This document shows, one piece after another, positions 37,905-46,808 of a stretch of DNA of 64,000 nt (position 1 is the stretch's first letter; the number at the start of each line of letters is the position of its first letter). The notes beneath the pieces are model-generated. The model saw only the letters and a program-made list of their open reading frames with translations, was not told where the DNA came from and did not search any database. Location of the stretch: assembly GCA_963832355.1 (NCBI GenBank), contig CAWHTX010000014.1, positions 124,001-188,000 of the forward strand. The letters run 5' to 3'. Both the position numbers and the translations under genes were made by a program. This DNA comes from DATFVA01 sp963832355 (GTDB lineage: Bacteria; Bacteroidota; Ignavibacteria; Ignavibacteriales; Ignavibacteriaceae).

Positions 37905-38084
37905 ATGAAATCCATTAATCATTTAAGGTCTCTGGCTTTTTTAAAAAATGCACGGGAAGAGAAAAAGTCTTTCAGGGCAATGGAGAAAAAAGAACGATGG
38001 CTTTCCTTCGGAATTTATACCCTGATAATAATAATCACAATATCACTAATGTTAATCATTTTCAATTTGGCGTTAAAAGTATGA
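37905..38084 (+). CDS. 59-residue single-helix membrane protein
   Basis: Short gene with a good ribosome site (AGGAGAGGA at 37889-37897, seven bases before the ATG). The product starts with a basic, charged half (KNAREEKKSFRAMEKKERW) and ends in one strongly hydrophobic helix (about residues 36-57, LIIIITISLMLIIFNLAL). No family is recognised. It stands between the candidate AraC-type operator and a type IX-secreted protein gene, so it is probably the first gene controlled by the sensor upstream. The final bases overlap the start of another tiny ORF (ATGA). Confidence 0.65.
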   Translation: MKSINHLRSLAFLKNAREEKKSFRAMEKKERWLSFGIYTLIIIITISLMLIIFNLALKV

Positions 38085-38161
38085 ATTCACTGAAAATCGA
38101 AAAATATTTTTTTCGGATTCTATATATCCTTCTTTTGCTGACATTAATGTTTGGTATTTAA
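38081..38161 (+). CDS. 26-residue hydrophobic micro-ORF overlapping the upstream gene
   Basis: ATG 38081 overlaps the TGA of the 59-residue gene (ATGA), the usual sign of translational coupling. The product begins MNSLKIEKYFFRI and then has a hydrophobic stretch ILYILLLLTLMFGI. It is so short that chance cannot be excluded, but the coupled start, the charged-then-hydrophobic pattern and the lack of any other feature in these 80 bases favour a real small membrane peptide. Confidence 0.4.
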   Translation: MNSLKIEKYFFRILYILLLLTLMFGI

Positions 38162-38202
38162 ATATAACTAAGTCTTATCAATTCATATTACAGAGGTGAA
38201 AA

Positions 38203-40206
38203 ATGAAGAGGGCAATTAAAATACTATCCGCTATTATTCTGCTTGCAGCTGTTACTGTTAAAGCAGACATATTTTTAGTAACAAATAATAATTCAAGCGG
38301 AAGCGGCTCGTTGAAACAGGCAGTGACTGATGCTAATGCTAATGCAGGGGCAGATACAATTCTTTTTGCTGCTGATGTCAGGGGAACAATAAATAATAAT
38401 GGTGTTCTCTCATTAACGGAGGAACTAACCATTATTGGTCCCGGACCCGGTTTACTTGAGATCACTTCCGGAGGAACCAACAGGGTAATTATTATTAACG
38501 ATGTATATGACGGGGTTTTTAATATTATAGGACTAACAATATCCGGAGGTACCTGCACTTTTGGTCCCGGTGCAGGAATATATGCAACAACTTCTTACCT
38601 GAACATCATCAACTGTATAATTAAGGATAACACAGTTACTTATCCTAATTCCGGGGGAGGCGCTCTTTACTTTCATGCTTATTACGTGGTGATAGAGAAT
38701 TCTGTGATAATGGATAACGTTAACCAGCTTGGTGGTGCCGGAATGGTCATCAACTCTGATGGTCTTCTCAGGAATACAGCTTTTATTAATAATACAGTAA
38801 CAGAAGTAAATCCTTATTGGGGCGGGGGTGCAATCTATAATGTCAATGGTACCTTAATAATTGAGAACTGCACTTTCTCCGGTAACGTTCATCCGCTGGC
38901 AGGGGGTGGCATTTATAATAACTTATTAGGTCAACTGAAACTTTACAATTGTACTTTTGTTAATAACCAATCAGAGACAGGCGGAGGGATCGCAAATTTT
39001 TCTTCCTCATCCGAGGATACAATGATAACTTTATGTAATTCTATCTTTGCTAATAATTCAGCCACAACAGGAAGTGATCTGTATGGAAATTTCAGATCTT
39101 ATGGTTACAACCTGATTGAAAGCACTGACTCTGCAACGATCAGCGGGGATGAAACAGGAAATATATACGGTGAAGATCCAGAACTTGGAGATCTTACCAG
39201 TTATTCGCCCACTGTATATGCACACCCGCCCCTTGCCGGCAGTCCTGTGCTGGAATCAGGTAATAACGCGTCGTGCCTGCTTTACGACCAGAGAGGAATT
39301 AAAAGACCCCAGGATGGAAATGAAGACGGAATTGCGATAGCAGATATCGGATCGTTTGAAACGATGGTTGACAGTGATAATGACGGAGTTTCCGATATAG
39401 AAGAAAAAGGACCCGATGGAAACGATGACACATATGATGGAAATGGTGATTCTTTCCCGGATTATACTCAGCCGAATGTGACTTCATTGTGGAACTATGA
39501 TAATTCCTTTTATGTAACGCTAGCTGCCCCTAACGGGGTTATGCTGTTAAATGTATTTGCTGTTGAAGATCCTTCGAAAGGGAATCTTCCTGCCGGTATC
39601 TCTTTCCCGGTAGGATTCTTTAAGTTTATGATTGAACTTCAGGGTAACGGTCCTGGTGTAGATGTAATGATTTATTTCCCCCCGGAAGTTTCAGTTACCA
39701 ACTACTACAAATACGGATCAACCTCCGATTTAACCATGCCGCACTGGTACTTATTTAATTATGATGGCTCTACCGGTGCTGAAATAATTGCTTCAAATCA
39801 GGTCAATCTGCATTTCATCGATGGCGACAGGGGAGATGATGACCTAACCGTAAATGATATAATAGTCGATCCCGCAGGACCGGAGGGGACTATTACCGAT
39901 GTTAAAGATGAAAGTTCAATCATAAATGAGTATCAATTGTTCCAGAATTATCCGAATCCATTTAACCCGTCAACCATTATATCGTTCGTCGTCGGGCAAA
40001 GGTCGTTTGTTTCACTTAAAGTTTATGATGTGCTGGGAAGGGAAATAGCAACCTTATTAAACGAAGAAAAACTACCAGGAGAATATCTGGTGGAATTTGA
40101 CGCTCAGCAAACAACCGGCAGTAAGCAACTTTCAAGCGGAGTGTACTTCTATAAAATCCAGGCCGGCGATTTCGTTCAGGTAAAGAAGATGGTTTTTCTG
40201 AGATAA
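38203..40206 (+). CDS. Type IX-secreted right-handed beta-helix protein
   Basis: Secreted protein of 667 residues with a signal peptide (MKRAIKILSAIILLAAVTVKA). Residues about 25-350 resemble a parallel beta-helix: a start of the GSGSLKQAVTDANANAGADTI type and then repeated coils with NCTFSGN, NCTFVNN and GGGIYN. Residues about 390-430 contain aspartate-rich calcium-type repeats (DSDNDGVSDIEEKG). The C-terminus is a type IX sorting domain with NYPNPFNPSTIISF, SSGVYFYKIQAGD and VKKMVFLR. ATG 38203 follows AGAGGTGAAAA. Beta-helix folds are common in polysaccharide lyases and adhesins; no catalytic site could be identified. Confidence 0.87.
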   Translation: MKRAIKILSAIILLAAVTVKADIFLVTNNNSSGSGSLKQAVTDANANAGADTILFAADVRGTINNNGVLSLTEELTIIGPGPGLLEITSGGTNRVIIINDVYDGVFNIIGLTISGGTCTFGPGAGIYATTSYLNIINCIIKDNTVTYPNSGGGALYFHAYYVVIENSVIMDNVNQLGGAGMVINSDGLLRNTAFINNTVTEVNPYWGGGAIYNVNGTLIIENCTFSGNVHPLAGGGIYNNLLGQLKLYNCTFVNNQSETGGGIANFSSSSEDTMITLCNSIFANNSATTGSDLYGNFRSYGYNLIESTDSATISGDETGNIYGEDPELGDLTSYSPTVYAHPPLAGSPVLESGNNASCLLYDQRGIKRPQDGNEDGIAIADIGSFETMVDSDNDGVSDIEEKGPDGNDDTYDGNGDSFPDYTQPNVTSLWNYDNSFYVTLAAPNGVMLLNVFAVEDPSKGNLPAGISFPVGFFKFMIELQGNGPGVDVMIYFPPEVSVTNYYKYGSTSDLTMPHWYLFNYDGSTGAEIIASNQVNLHFIDGDRGDDDLTVNDIIVDPAGPEGTITDVKDESSIINEYQLFQNYPNPFNPSTIISFVVGQRSFVSLKVYDVLGREIATLLNEEKLPGEYLVEFDAQQTTGSKQLSSGVYFYKIQAGDFVQVKKMVFLR

Positions 40207-40227
40207 TACAATAATTTGGGAGAAAAT

Positions 40228-42414
40228 ATGAAATATTATATTGCTGTAATAATTCTGCTTCTTTTTAATTCTTTAATTCTCTCGCAGGAATCGTATTGGG
40301 TTAGTGCACAGCTGCCCGGTCCTTTACCTGATAATTATCAATATGCACTAGGTGAAACCTGTGTGATTTTTGCTGATGATACCAGTCAGACTATTTACGC
40401 GTTTGACATAACTAACGCAGACTGGCAGGTGTTACTTGTTCCCACACAATCGAATTGGATAGACGCAGCAGCAGATGGAAATGCTGCTATGATTTATAAT
40501 GATTCGATTGTTGTTGGGTATAGCGCTGTAACACATTCCTTTTCGGCAATTAACTATACTGGCAGCTTAATATCATTAAGCGGGGATGAATACGGCTGCA
40601 TTGATAACTTTGCATTCTTAGTTACAGATCAGCTGTTTTATGTTTTTGATGTAGAAGATGCACAATGGCATTCGTACAGTTATACACCGCCTGGAGCCGC
40701 TCCCTGGGAGGGAGGTGTGCAGGGCAAAGAAGATTATATATACCTGAATCTTGCTATTACTAACTCAACGCCACATACCATAGCAGCGTATAGCTTAATA
40801 ACAAAAACCTTTGCTGAACTCACTGAACCTTCTATCTATTATAATAAGGAATGGGATCACGGATTTACTTTTTATAGAGAAACCTCAGCAGAGCCGTTCC
40901 TGTGCGGCGGCTACAGCGCAATAACAGGACAGTTCAAAATTAAAACTCACAGCAGATATATTACTGAATGCTGGCCCTCTGTTTATCAGGAACTGGTGTC
41001 TCCTATTATTTGTAATCTTTTTGTAACAAACGAACAGATCAGCGGTAATACATACCGGTATTATATGTGGGTTTACAATACAATGATTGGAGATTTTGCC
41101 GAGTATACGTTTGAATATACTTATAATGGGAGTAATTATGTTCCCATCGGAAACGTGTGCGGCGGTCAGACTGCTCTTGTAATAATAAGAAATGTTGACG
41201 AGGGTGATAAACTGGAGTTTCTGGTATATTCCGCGGAGACAAATACATATACACACTTTGATACACCACTGTTTTATTGGAGTTCCTGCAGTTTTGATGC
41301 AGGGGGATTAATGATTGATGGATATGATGAACAAACATATTTTCTCTATGATGTACAGACGCAAAATTCTTATAGTCATCCGGTGGAATGGACACAGGGT
41401 ATCAGTCCGGGTGTAAATGCACGCGGATTATCAAATTACTGGAATGTATTTGCTTACACTGAACAATATGACGATACTGTTCATGTATTCAGTTATACGA
41501 GATCCGATGAGAGCTTATATGCATTTGATATAATCGGAAGGGCATCAAATTCCGCTTATAGGGGAAGTGAGTTTTATGGTTTGCTTATTACTGATCTTGG
41601 AGTGCCGGTTGAGACATATCTTTATTCTCCTTCCCATAATGTGTGGACAGCAAAAGACCTGGAATCAACGTCATATCGCGGATCAAAAGGAAATTATTTT
41701 TACGCAAATTATACCAATCTTAATCAGACTTATTTCTATGATGCACAGGCTAACCAGGAACTTTGGTTCTCTCCGGCTCAACAGTCCTCTTATGTACTTG
41801 CACTTGATAGTGTATTCTATATGTATTCAGCAGATGGAAAATATACCGCATATAGCATGCACAAACATTTAACAGGTGAATATACAATCAGCCGGTTTCC
41901 CGGGCAACAGTGGGATGGGTATATAGTTCTCTGTCACAACGGTACTTCAGGTAACAGATATGAACATTTATTATACGATGGCTATAATAACATATTTGCC
42001 CCCTTAACTTTAACTCCTGAACAGGGAATCAGAAAAAACTCCTGGCCGGGTGGAAAAACTGCATTTGTCGCTACGGAAAACGGGTATCTGTTTGCTTACT
42101 CTCCTAATACATCAGTTGCTGTGGATGAGGATACTTTTATATCAGGCAATCTGCAATTTGTGCTATATCAGAGTTATCCAAATCCTTTTAATCCTACCTC
42201 AAATATAAAATACTCAATTGCAGAACGAAAGCATATTCTCATAAAAGTTTACGATATTCTGGGTAACGAGGTTGCAACGCTGGTCGACGAAGAAAAACCC
42301 GCGGGAACTTATGAAATAGTTTTTAATGCTTCACAACTTTCAAGCGGAGTTTATTTTTACCAATTAAAATCAGGAGAACTGTTTCAAACAAAGAAAATGC
42401 TGCTGCTTAGGTAG
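40228..42414 (+). CDS. Type IX-secreted protein of unknown function
   Basis: About 728 residues from ATG 40228, which follows GGGAGAAAAT. A signal peptide (MKYYIAVIILLLFNSLILS) is followed by a tyrosine- and asparagine-rich beta-type region of about 600 residues. Loosely repeated segments such as YDVQTQNSY, YDAQANQELWF and YSPSHNVWTAKD recur about every 45-60 residues, suggesting a kelch-like propeller. It ends in a type IX sorting domain (SYPNPFNPTSNIKY, SSGVYFYQLKSGE, KKMLLLR). The gap from the beta-helix gene is 21 bases, so the two are co-transcribed. No enzymatic motif is visible. Confidence 0.83.
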   Translation: MKYYIAVIILLLFNSLILSQESYWVSAQLPGPLPDNYQYALGETCVIFADDTSQTIYAFDITNADWQVLLVPTQSNWIDAAADGNAAMIYNDSIVVGYSAVTHSFSAINYTGSLISLSGDEYGCIDNFAFLVTDQLFYVFDVEDAQWHSYSYTPPGAAPWEGGVQGKEDYIYLNLAITNSTPHTIAAYSLITKTFAELTEPSIYYNKEWDHGFTFYRETSAEPFLCGGYSAITGQFKIKTHSRYITECWPSVYQELVSPIICNLFVTNEQISGNTYRYYMWVYNTMIGDFAEYTFEYTYNGSNYVPIGNVCGGQTALVIIRNVDEGDKLEFLVYSAETNTYTHFDTPLFYWSSCSFDAGGLMIDGYDEQTYFLYDVQTQNSYSHPVEWTQGISPGVNARGLSNYWNVFAYTEQYDDTVHVFSYTRSDESLYAFDIIGRASNSAYRGSEFYGLLITDLGVPVETYLYSPSHNVWTAKDLESTSYRGSKGNYFYANYTNLNQTYFYDAQANQELWFSPAQQSSYVLALDSVFYMYSADGKYTAYSMHKHLTGEYTISRFPGQQWDGYIVLCHNGTSGNRYEHLLYDGYNNIFAPLTLTPEQGIRKNSWPGGKTAFVATENGYLFAYSPNTSVAVDEDTFISGNLQFVLYQSYPNPFNPTSNIKYSIAERKHILIKVYDILGNEVATLVDEEKPAGTYEIVFNASQLSSGVYFYQLKSGELFQTKKMLLLR

Positions 42415-42451
42415 TAGATAATTATTGAACAACTATTAACAGGAGGAGAGT

Positions 42452-42838
42452 ATGAGTTTTCAGAATCTGATGACTATCAAAGCACTCGTTTGTCTCCTGT
42501 TCGGAATTCTGTTAGTTGGCATTCCCGATACACTGCTTTCAATATTTGGTACGGTTTTAGGAGATGGAGGAATGTTTACAGCAAGGGAGTATGGTTCTGC
42601 GTTATTCGGGAACCTCTTCCTATGCTGGTTTGCCAGGAATTCAATCGAGTCTGATGCGAGGAAGGCAATAATCCTTGCATTATTTGTTTACGATCTGATA
42701 GCCTTTGTTGTAACAACATTTACGATTATTATGGGAGTCCTTAACCCATTAGGCTGGGCTATCGCAGCGATTTATCTGTTCTTTACAATTGGCTTTGGAT
42801 ATTTTATGATAAAAGTACCTGTTGTTAAACCTGAATAA
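42452..42838 (+). CDS. Small four-helix membrane protein of unknown function
   Basis: A 128-residue product with four hydrophobic segments (about residues 8-28, 45-60, 70-92 and 98-120) and few charged residues, so an integral membrane protein. I do not recognise a family. ATG 42452 is preceded by AGGAGGAGAG at about 42440-42449, one of the strongest ribosome sites in the window. It lies 37 bases after the preceding secreted-protein gene and 116 bases before the P460-like gene. Confidence 0.72.
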   Translation: MSFQNLMTIKALVCLLFGILLVGIPDTLLSIFGTVLGDGGMFTAREYGSALFGNLFLCWFARNSIESDARKAIILALFVYDLIAFVVTTFTIIMGVLNPLGWAIAAIYLFFTIGFGYFMIKVPVVKPE

Positions 42839-42954
42839 TTAGTCGCAAATAGCTTTGGGGTCTATGTATAGGTGGTGGATTATGTTCACCGTCATTGACA
42901 GGCCGTATCATGTTCAGATCTTTAAACGAATTTATCATGAAATGGAGGGAGCAT

Positions 42955-43494
42955 ATGAAAAAACGGGTATGGTATTTAATAATCTTTGTTCCTCTTTTTT
43001 TAGTGGCTTTCGTTAACACCCAGCCGCAGCAAAAACCATTTGGCGGGAATAACGACGTTTCATTTGCAAATAAGCTCTTCACAAGTGTCAAAGGATATGA
43101 AAAAACCGTATTGAAATCCGGGTTCTATAAAGGCGAACCTCCCCACGGTAAAATATTAAGATCATATTTTACAGTAGCAGAAGTGGATGGTGAATTCTAC
43201 CCGGTTATTGTCAAAGATAACTACGGTGGTGAAGGTGCAGATCTTAATACAGTGTCAGAGAATCCCGGTAAATACCTGTTATCTGTCACTATGATGGTAA
43301 AAAGAGAAAAAGGTTATGATGAAGACGACCAGAATTGGTTTTGGGTGAAATATAATCCCGATGGTTCGGTAGCGCAGAATGAAAAGGGAGTCGAACTTGC
43401 AGGAAGAGTTGCAAAAGGAATGAACACAGGCTGTATCAGCTGTCATGCTACAGCTAAGGGAGGTGATTTCTTTTACGGTAATGATAATAAATAG
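42955..43494 (+). CDS. Cytochrome P460-like periplasmic haem protein
   Basis: A 179-residue protein that starts with a signal or anchor helix (KKRVWYLIIFVPLFLVAFVN) and carries a C-terminal c-type haem motif CISCHATAKGGDFFY. The middle segment and the haem close to the C-terminus match the cytochrome P460 family, known for oxidising hydroxylamine and as nitric oxide-binding cytochromes; whether this one binds haem via an extra lysine cross-link cannot be seen. ATG 42955 is chosen because GGAGGGAG precedes it and the signal helix starts there. A TrmB-type regulator follows. Confidence 0.8.
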   Translation: MKKRVWYLIIFVPLFLVAFVNTQPQQKPFGGNNDVSFANKLFTSVKGYEKTVLKSGFYKGEPPHGKILRSYFTVAEVDGEFYPVIVKDNYGGEGADLNTVSENPGKYLLSVTMMVKREKGYDEDDQNWFWVKYNPDGSVAQNEKGVELAGRVAKGMNTGCISCHATAKGGDFFYGNDNK

Positions 43495-43573
43495 AATAAC
43501 GCTTTAGGAGTAACGAAACTGGTTTAATAATTACTATTTGACTCTATTCTATCAATTTATTAAGTTCGTGTGT

Positions 43574-43603
43574 CCCTATACGGAGGTACAATCACCTATA
43601 GGG
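43574..43603. promoter_or_regulatory. Inverted repeat in front of the TrmB-type regulator gene
   Basis: CCCTATA (43574-43580) pairs with TATAGGG (43597-43603); inside, GGT (43585-43587) pairs with ACC (43594-43596). The element ends 26 bases before the regulator's ATG at 43629. Position and symmetry suggest an operator for autoregulation. A second small palindrome GGTACC follows at 43604-43609. Confidence 0.45.
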
Positions 43604-43628
43604 GGTACCATTTACTTTCAGGCCATAA

Positions 43629-44456
43629 ATGCAAAATTTGATAGAAAAGCTTCAACTTTTAGACATTCCCCGAAGGGAAGCAGAGATTTACCTCGCGCTT
43701 CTTCAGAAAAACGAATTCACAGCACCTGAAATTGCCAAAATAACTTCGGTAAGCCGCACAAAAGCATATGAAATCCTGCAGAATCTGGTCAAAAAAGGCC
43801 TTGCGGGTCAGAGCTATAAAAATGGTATTAAGATCTTCAGCAGCATCAGTCCTGAAATCGTAATGAAAAGCATCAGCACCGAATATGACAAAAAGAAATC
43901 GGTTGCCGATCAGCTTCAGGAAGAACTGATGGAGCTTAAAGCCGCCCAGGCTGAGACTACCGATCCGCTCGATTACATCGAAATATTAACCGAGCAAGAG
44001 CAGATAAAGGAAAGATGGCTGTCGATTCAAAATAATACTAAAAAAGAACTGCTGTTGTTTTCCAAGAGTCCCTACTCTTTTTCCCTTGAAGAAAACCTTG
44101 ATTACGAAAAAGCATTATTGGAAAGAAATGTAGACTTCAAATGTATCTATGAATATTGCGACATTAAAACCGAAGCAGATAAAAATTTGTTTATTGCAAC
44201 ACTTGAAAAATATGAAGATATAGGCGAAGAGATCAGGATAGTAGATAACCTTACAATGAAACTCTGTGTATGCGACAGCACAATAACAATGCTCGCTTTA
44301 AATGACCGGGTTTCTCTTAAACCAAGTATAACATCAATGTACGTTAATCACCCGAGTTATGCGGTCTCACTCCGGATGGTCTTTTTCACCTTCTGGTCAA
44401 ACGGTTTAACCCTCGGAGAGTTCAAAAACAACCTCTCCCGTTATATCCGGGTATAA
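43629..44456 (+). CDS. TrmB-family transcriptional regulator
   Basis: DNA-binding regulator of 275 residues. The N-terminal 75 residues form a winged helix of the TrmB type (LLDIPRREAEIYLALLQKNEFTAPEIAKITSVSRTKAYEILQNLVKKGL). A short coiled coil (about residues 85-110) follows, then a C-terminal domain of the phospholipase D-like TrmB kind with YIEILTEQEQIKERWLSI. TrmB proteins in archaea and some bacteria bind sugars or other effectors and act on promoters of transport and metabolism genes; the effector here is unknown. Neighbours are a P460-like cytochrome (upstream) and a type IX-secreted protein (downstream). An inverted repeat precedes the gene. Confidence 0.88.
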   Translation: MQNLIEKLQLLDIPRREAEIYLALLQKNEFTAPEIAKITSVSRTKAYEILQNLVKKGLAGQSYKNGIKIFSSISPEIVMKSISTEYDKKKSVADQLQEELMELKAAQAETTDPLDYIEILTEQEQIKERWLSIQNNTKKELLLFSKSPYSFSLEENLDYEKALLERNVDFKCIYEYCDIKTEADKNLFIATLEKYEDIGEEIRIVDNLTMKLCVCDSTITMLALNDRVSLKPSITSMYVNHPSYAVSLRMVFFTFWSNGLTLGEFKNNLSRYIRV

Positions 44457-44541
44457 TATTGTTCTTTGCTGAATCAGAACCAGGTATAAAACCATAAACT
44501 AAACAATCAACTTAATTCTCTCACTTTTCTCTGGAGATAAT

Positions 44542-46629
44542 ATGTTCAAATTATTCAAACTCTCTGTTACTGCAATCTTATTGGCGTTGATTTTTATTGG
44601 GGTATCAAATGCTCAATGGCAGGAAGCTGTCGGACCCGACGGCGGTGGAACGACCTGTATTGCCGAACACGATTCTATGATCTTTGCCGGCACTATTGGC
44701 GGTGTTTATAGAAGTACCGATAGTGGATTAACCTGGACAAACGTAAGCTCAGGACTCCCGACAACTAATATATTCGATCTCTACTCCACACCTTTCTCAA
44801 TTTATTCCTGTTCGTATGAAGGAATTTTCAAATCAGATGATGATGGCGAATCCTGGACAGAAACGGATGCGGGGATCGCTACAGATAACGTTTATTCCCT
44901 GACTTCAATCGATACCGTTTTATTTGCCGGTACGATGAACGGCGTGTACAGATCCGTTGATAATGCAAACTCATGGGTACGCGTAGATACAGGAATGACG
45001 GACCCCTTTGTAAATAAAGTAACAGCACTCGGTTCTTATTTATTTGCCGGAACCGAGGACGGGGTATACAGGTCCGACGATCTTGGTGATACCTGGGTCT
45101 TTGCAGGTAACGGAATAACAGGAGGTGCTGTTCACGCGATGGGCATCCTTGGCCGCACTCAGGTATTCGCAGGTACCATCGATGGGATTTTTGTTTCAAC
45201 AGATCAGGGTGCAAACTGGACGTCGATTACCAACAACCTTCTGCCTACAGCCGTTTATGCTATGGGCTTATATCCCGACAAGATGTTTGTTGGAGTTGCC
45301 AAAGGCGGAGCGTTTGTATCAACCGACCAGGGAGCAAGCTGGAACCCCGTCGATCCGAGTCTCGATAATCCTTACATCGGTGGCTTCCTTAAGTTCTACG
45401 ACACTCTGTATGCTGCCAGCGGAGATGGTATTTACAAATCAACTGATAACGGCGACAGCTGGAGCCGGATGGCCGTAGGACTCTATTCATCCAGTGTACG
45501 AACTTTTCTGAGCATCGGCACTGATATCCTTGCAGGCACATTCGACAGCGGAGCTTTTATATCGCACGACAACGGATTAACCTGGGAGCCGTTTCCTAAT
45601 ATAGACGCTTACGGTATACGTACCCTGGCAAAAAGTGATTCAGCCCTGTTCGCTGCCACAACAACCGAGGGACTGTTAAGATCTACAGACGGCGGTTCCA
45701 CCTGGGCAAGAGTTATGTCGGAGGCAAGAGATACATATATAAGGACGGTGGGAGCACACGGAAACACAGTACTGGCAGCCACCTTTTCTGCAGGTGCTTA
45801 TAGGTCTACCGACAACGGAACAAGCTGGACGCCGTTGAGCGGCAGTCTTAGTGATCCCGCAATAGAAAACTTCACCTTTATCGGGAATGATGTATTTGCC
45901 GCTACCTTATTCTCCGGCTTCATTTTCAAATCAACCGATGACGGGCAAACCTGGACGGAATCATCCAACGGGTTATCCGGATACTCATCAACCCATAAGG
46001 TTGTTGCAGCGGGCAATTCATTATTTGCTGCTTCGAATGATGGTATATATGTCTCGGACGACGGAGGAGATAACTGGACGTTAAAGAACAACGGTTTAAC
46101 ATCAGTAATTATGCTCACCGCAGAAGCTTACGGTTCAACGGTACTGGCGGGCACTGCCGAGGGTTACGCGTTCAGTTCCTCTGATAACGGAGATACCTGG
46201 AAATCGATCAGCGACGGTTTACCTCCCAGCGGTTACACTGCCGGAGTTGAGGCATTTCATGTAAGCGGCCAGAACTTATTATGCGGCACTTACTCAACCG
46301 GAGTACTGTGGCGTCCTGCAAACCAGGTCATTACATCAGTCAAACAAGAGAAAAACCATATGCCTGTTGAATTTGCTTTAAGTCAGAACTACCCGAATCC
46401 TTTTAATCCCACAACTCAGATTAGCTACAGCATTCCCACAGACGGGATGGTACATCTTAACGTATACAACACACTTGGACAGAAAGTGGCAGAACTTGTA
46501 AATGGATTTAAGAGAGCCGGGAGTCACGAAATAACCTTCAACGCTGCAGAACTGGCAAGCGGCGTTTACTACTACACATTAGTATCAGGCAGCTTCACCA
46601 GCACGAAGAAGATGGTATTGCTTAGATAG
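44542..46629 (+). CDS. Type IX-secreted BNR/sortilin-like beta-propeller protein
   Basis: Secreted protein of 695 residues. A signal peptide (LFKLSVTAILLALIFIGVSNA) is followed by about twelve repeats of a BNR-type propeller unit, each with a core such as RSTDSGLTWTNVSSGLP or KSTDDGQTWTESSNGL and a preceding FAGT or FAAT strand (about residues 35-590). The C-terminus is a type IX sorting domain with NYPNPFNPTTQISY, ASGVYYYTLVSGS and KKMVLLR. ATG 44542 follows CTGGAGATAAT. The same Asp-box repeats occur in the extracellular part of the kinase at 48961. It could bind glycans or proteins; there is no sialidase catalytic signature. Confidence 0.88.
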   Translation: MFKLFKLSVTAILLALIFIGVSNAQWQEAVGPDGGGTTCIAEHDSMIFAGTIGGVYRSTDSGLTWTNVSSGLPTTNIFDLYSTPFSIYSCSYEGIFKSDDDGESWTETDAGIATDNVYSLTSIDTVLFAGTMNGVYRSVDNANSWVRVDTGMTDPFVNKVTALGSYLFAGTEDGVYRSDDLGDTWVFAGNGITGGAVHAMGILGRTQVFAGTIDGIFVSTDQGANWTSITNNLLPTAVYAMGLYPDKMFVGVAKGGAFVSTDQGASWNPVDPSLDNPYIGGFLKFYDTLYAASGDGIYKSTDNGDSWSRMAVGLYSSSVRTFLSIGTDILAGTFDSGAFISHDNGLTWEPFPNIDAYGIRTLAKSDSALFAATTTEGLLRSTDGGSTWARVMSEARDTYIRTVGAHGNTVLAATFSAGAYRSTDNGTSWTPLSGSLSDPAIENFTFIGNDVFAATLFSGFIFKSTDDGQTWTESSNGLSGYSSTHKVVAAGNSLFAASNDGIYVSDDGGDNWTLKNNGLTSVIMLTAEAYGSTVLAGTAEGYAFSSSDNGDTWKSISDGLPPSGYTAGVEAFHVSGQNLLCGTYSTGVLWRPANQVITSVKQEKNHMPVEFALSQNYPNPFNPTTQISYSIPTDGMVHLNVYNTLGQKVAELVNGFKRAGSHEITFNAAELASGVYYYTLVSGSFTSTKKMVLLR

Positions 46630-46654
46630 TTTGGTGACATAGATAAGCACGTTT

Positions 46655-46766
46655 AAGAGGCTGTCTGCAGGATTATTACGGACTCCAAATGTTCAATTTT
46701 GAATCAGAACCTGAACTCCCGATGTATCCGAAACAATTTCAGAGTTCTGCGACAGCCTCTTTTCTA
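46655..46766. repeat. Long inverted repeat with terminator-like 3' end
   Basis: AAGAGGCTGTC (46655-46665) pairs with GACAGCCTCTT (46751-46761), and an inner GCAG/CTGC pair extends the stem with one bulge. About 85 bases lie between the arms and include a weaker inner pair (CAGAAC near 46705 with GTTCTG near 46744). TTTCTATT follows the right arm. It could terminate the propeller gene's transcript, although the loop is long. Such GAGGCTGTC/GACAGCCTC-ended elements also occur as dispersed repeats in other bacteria. Confidence 0.5.
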
Positions 46767-46808
46767 TTAAGTTCCCGTGGTAGATGCTGAATCTCTTCAT
46801 CAGATTCC

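Noticed and set aside
43538..43729. 63-codon open frame overlapping the TrmB gene start
   Set aside because: It covers the inverted repeat and overlaps a well-supported gene in another frame; no ribosome site is seen.
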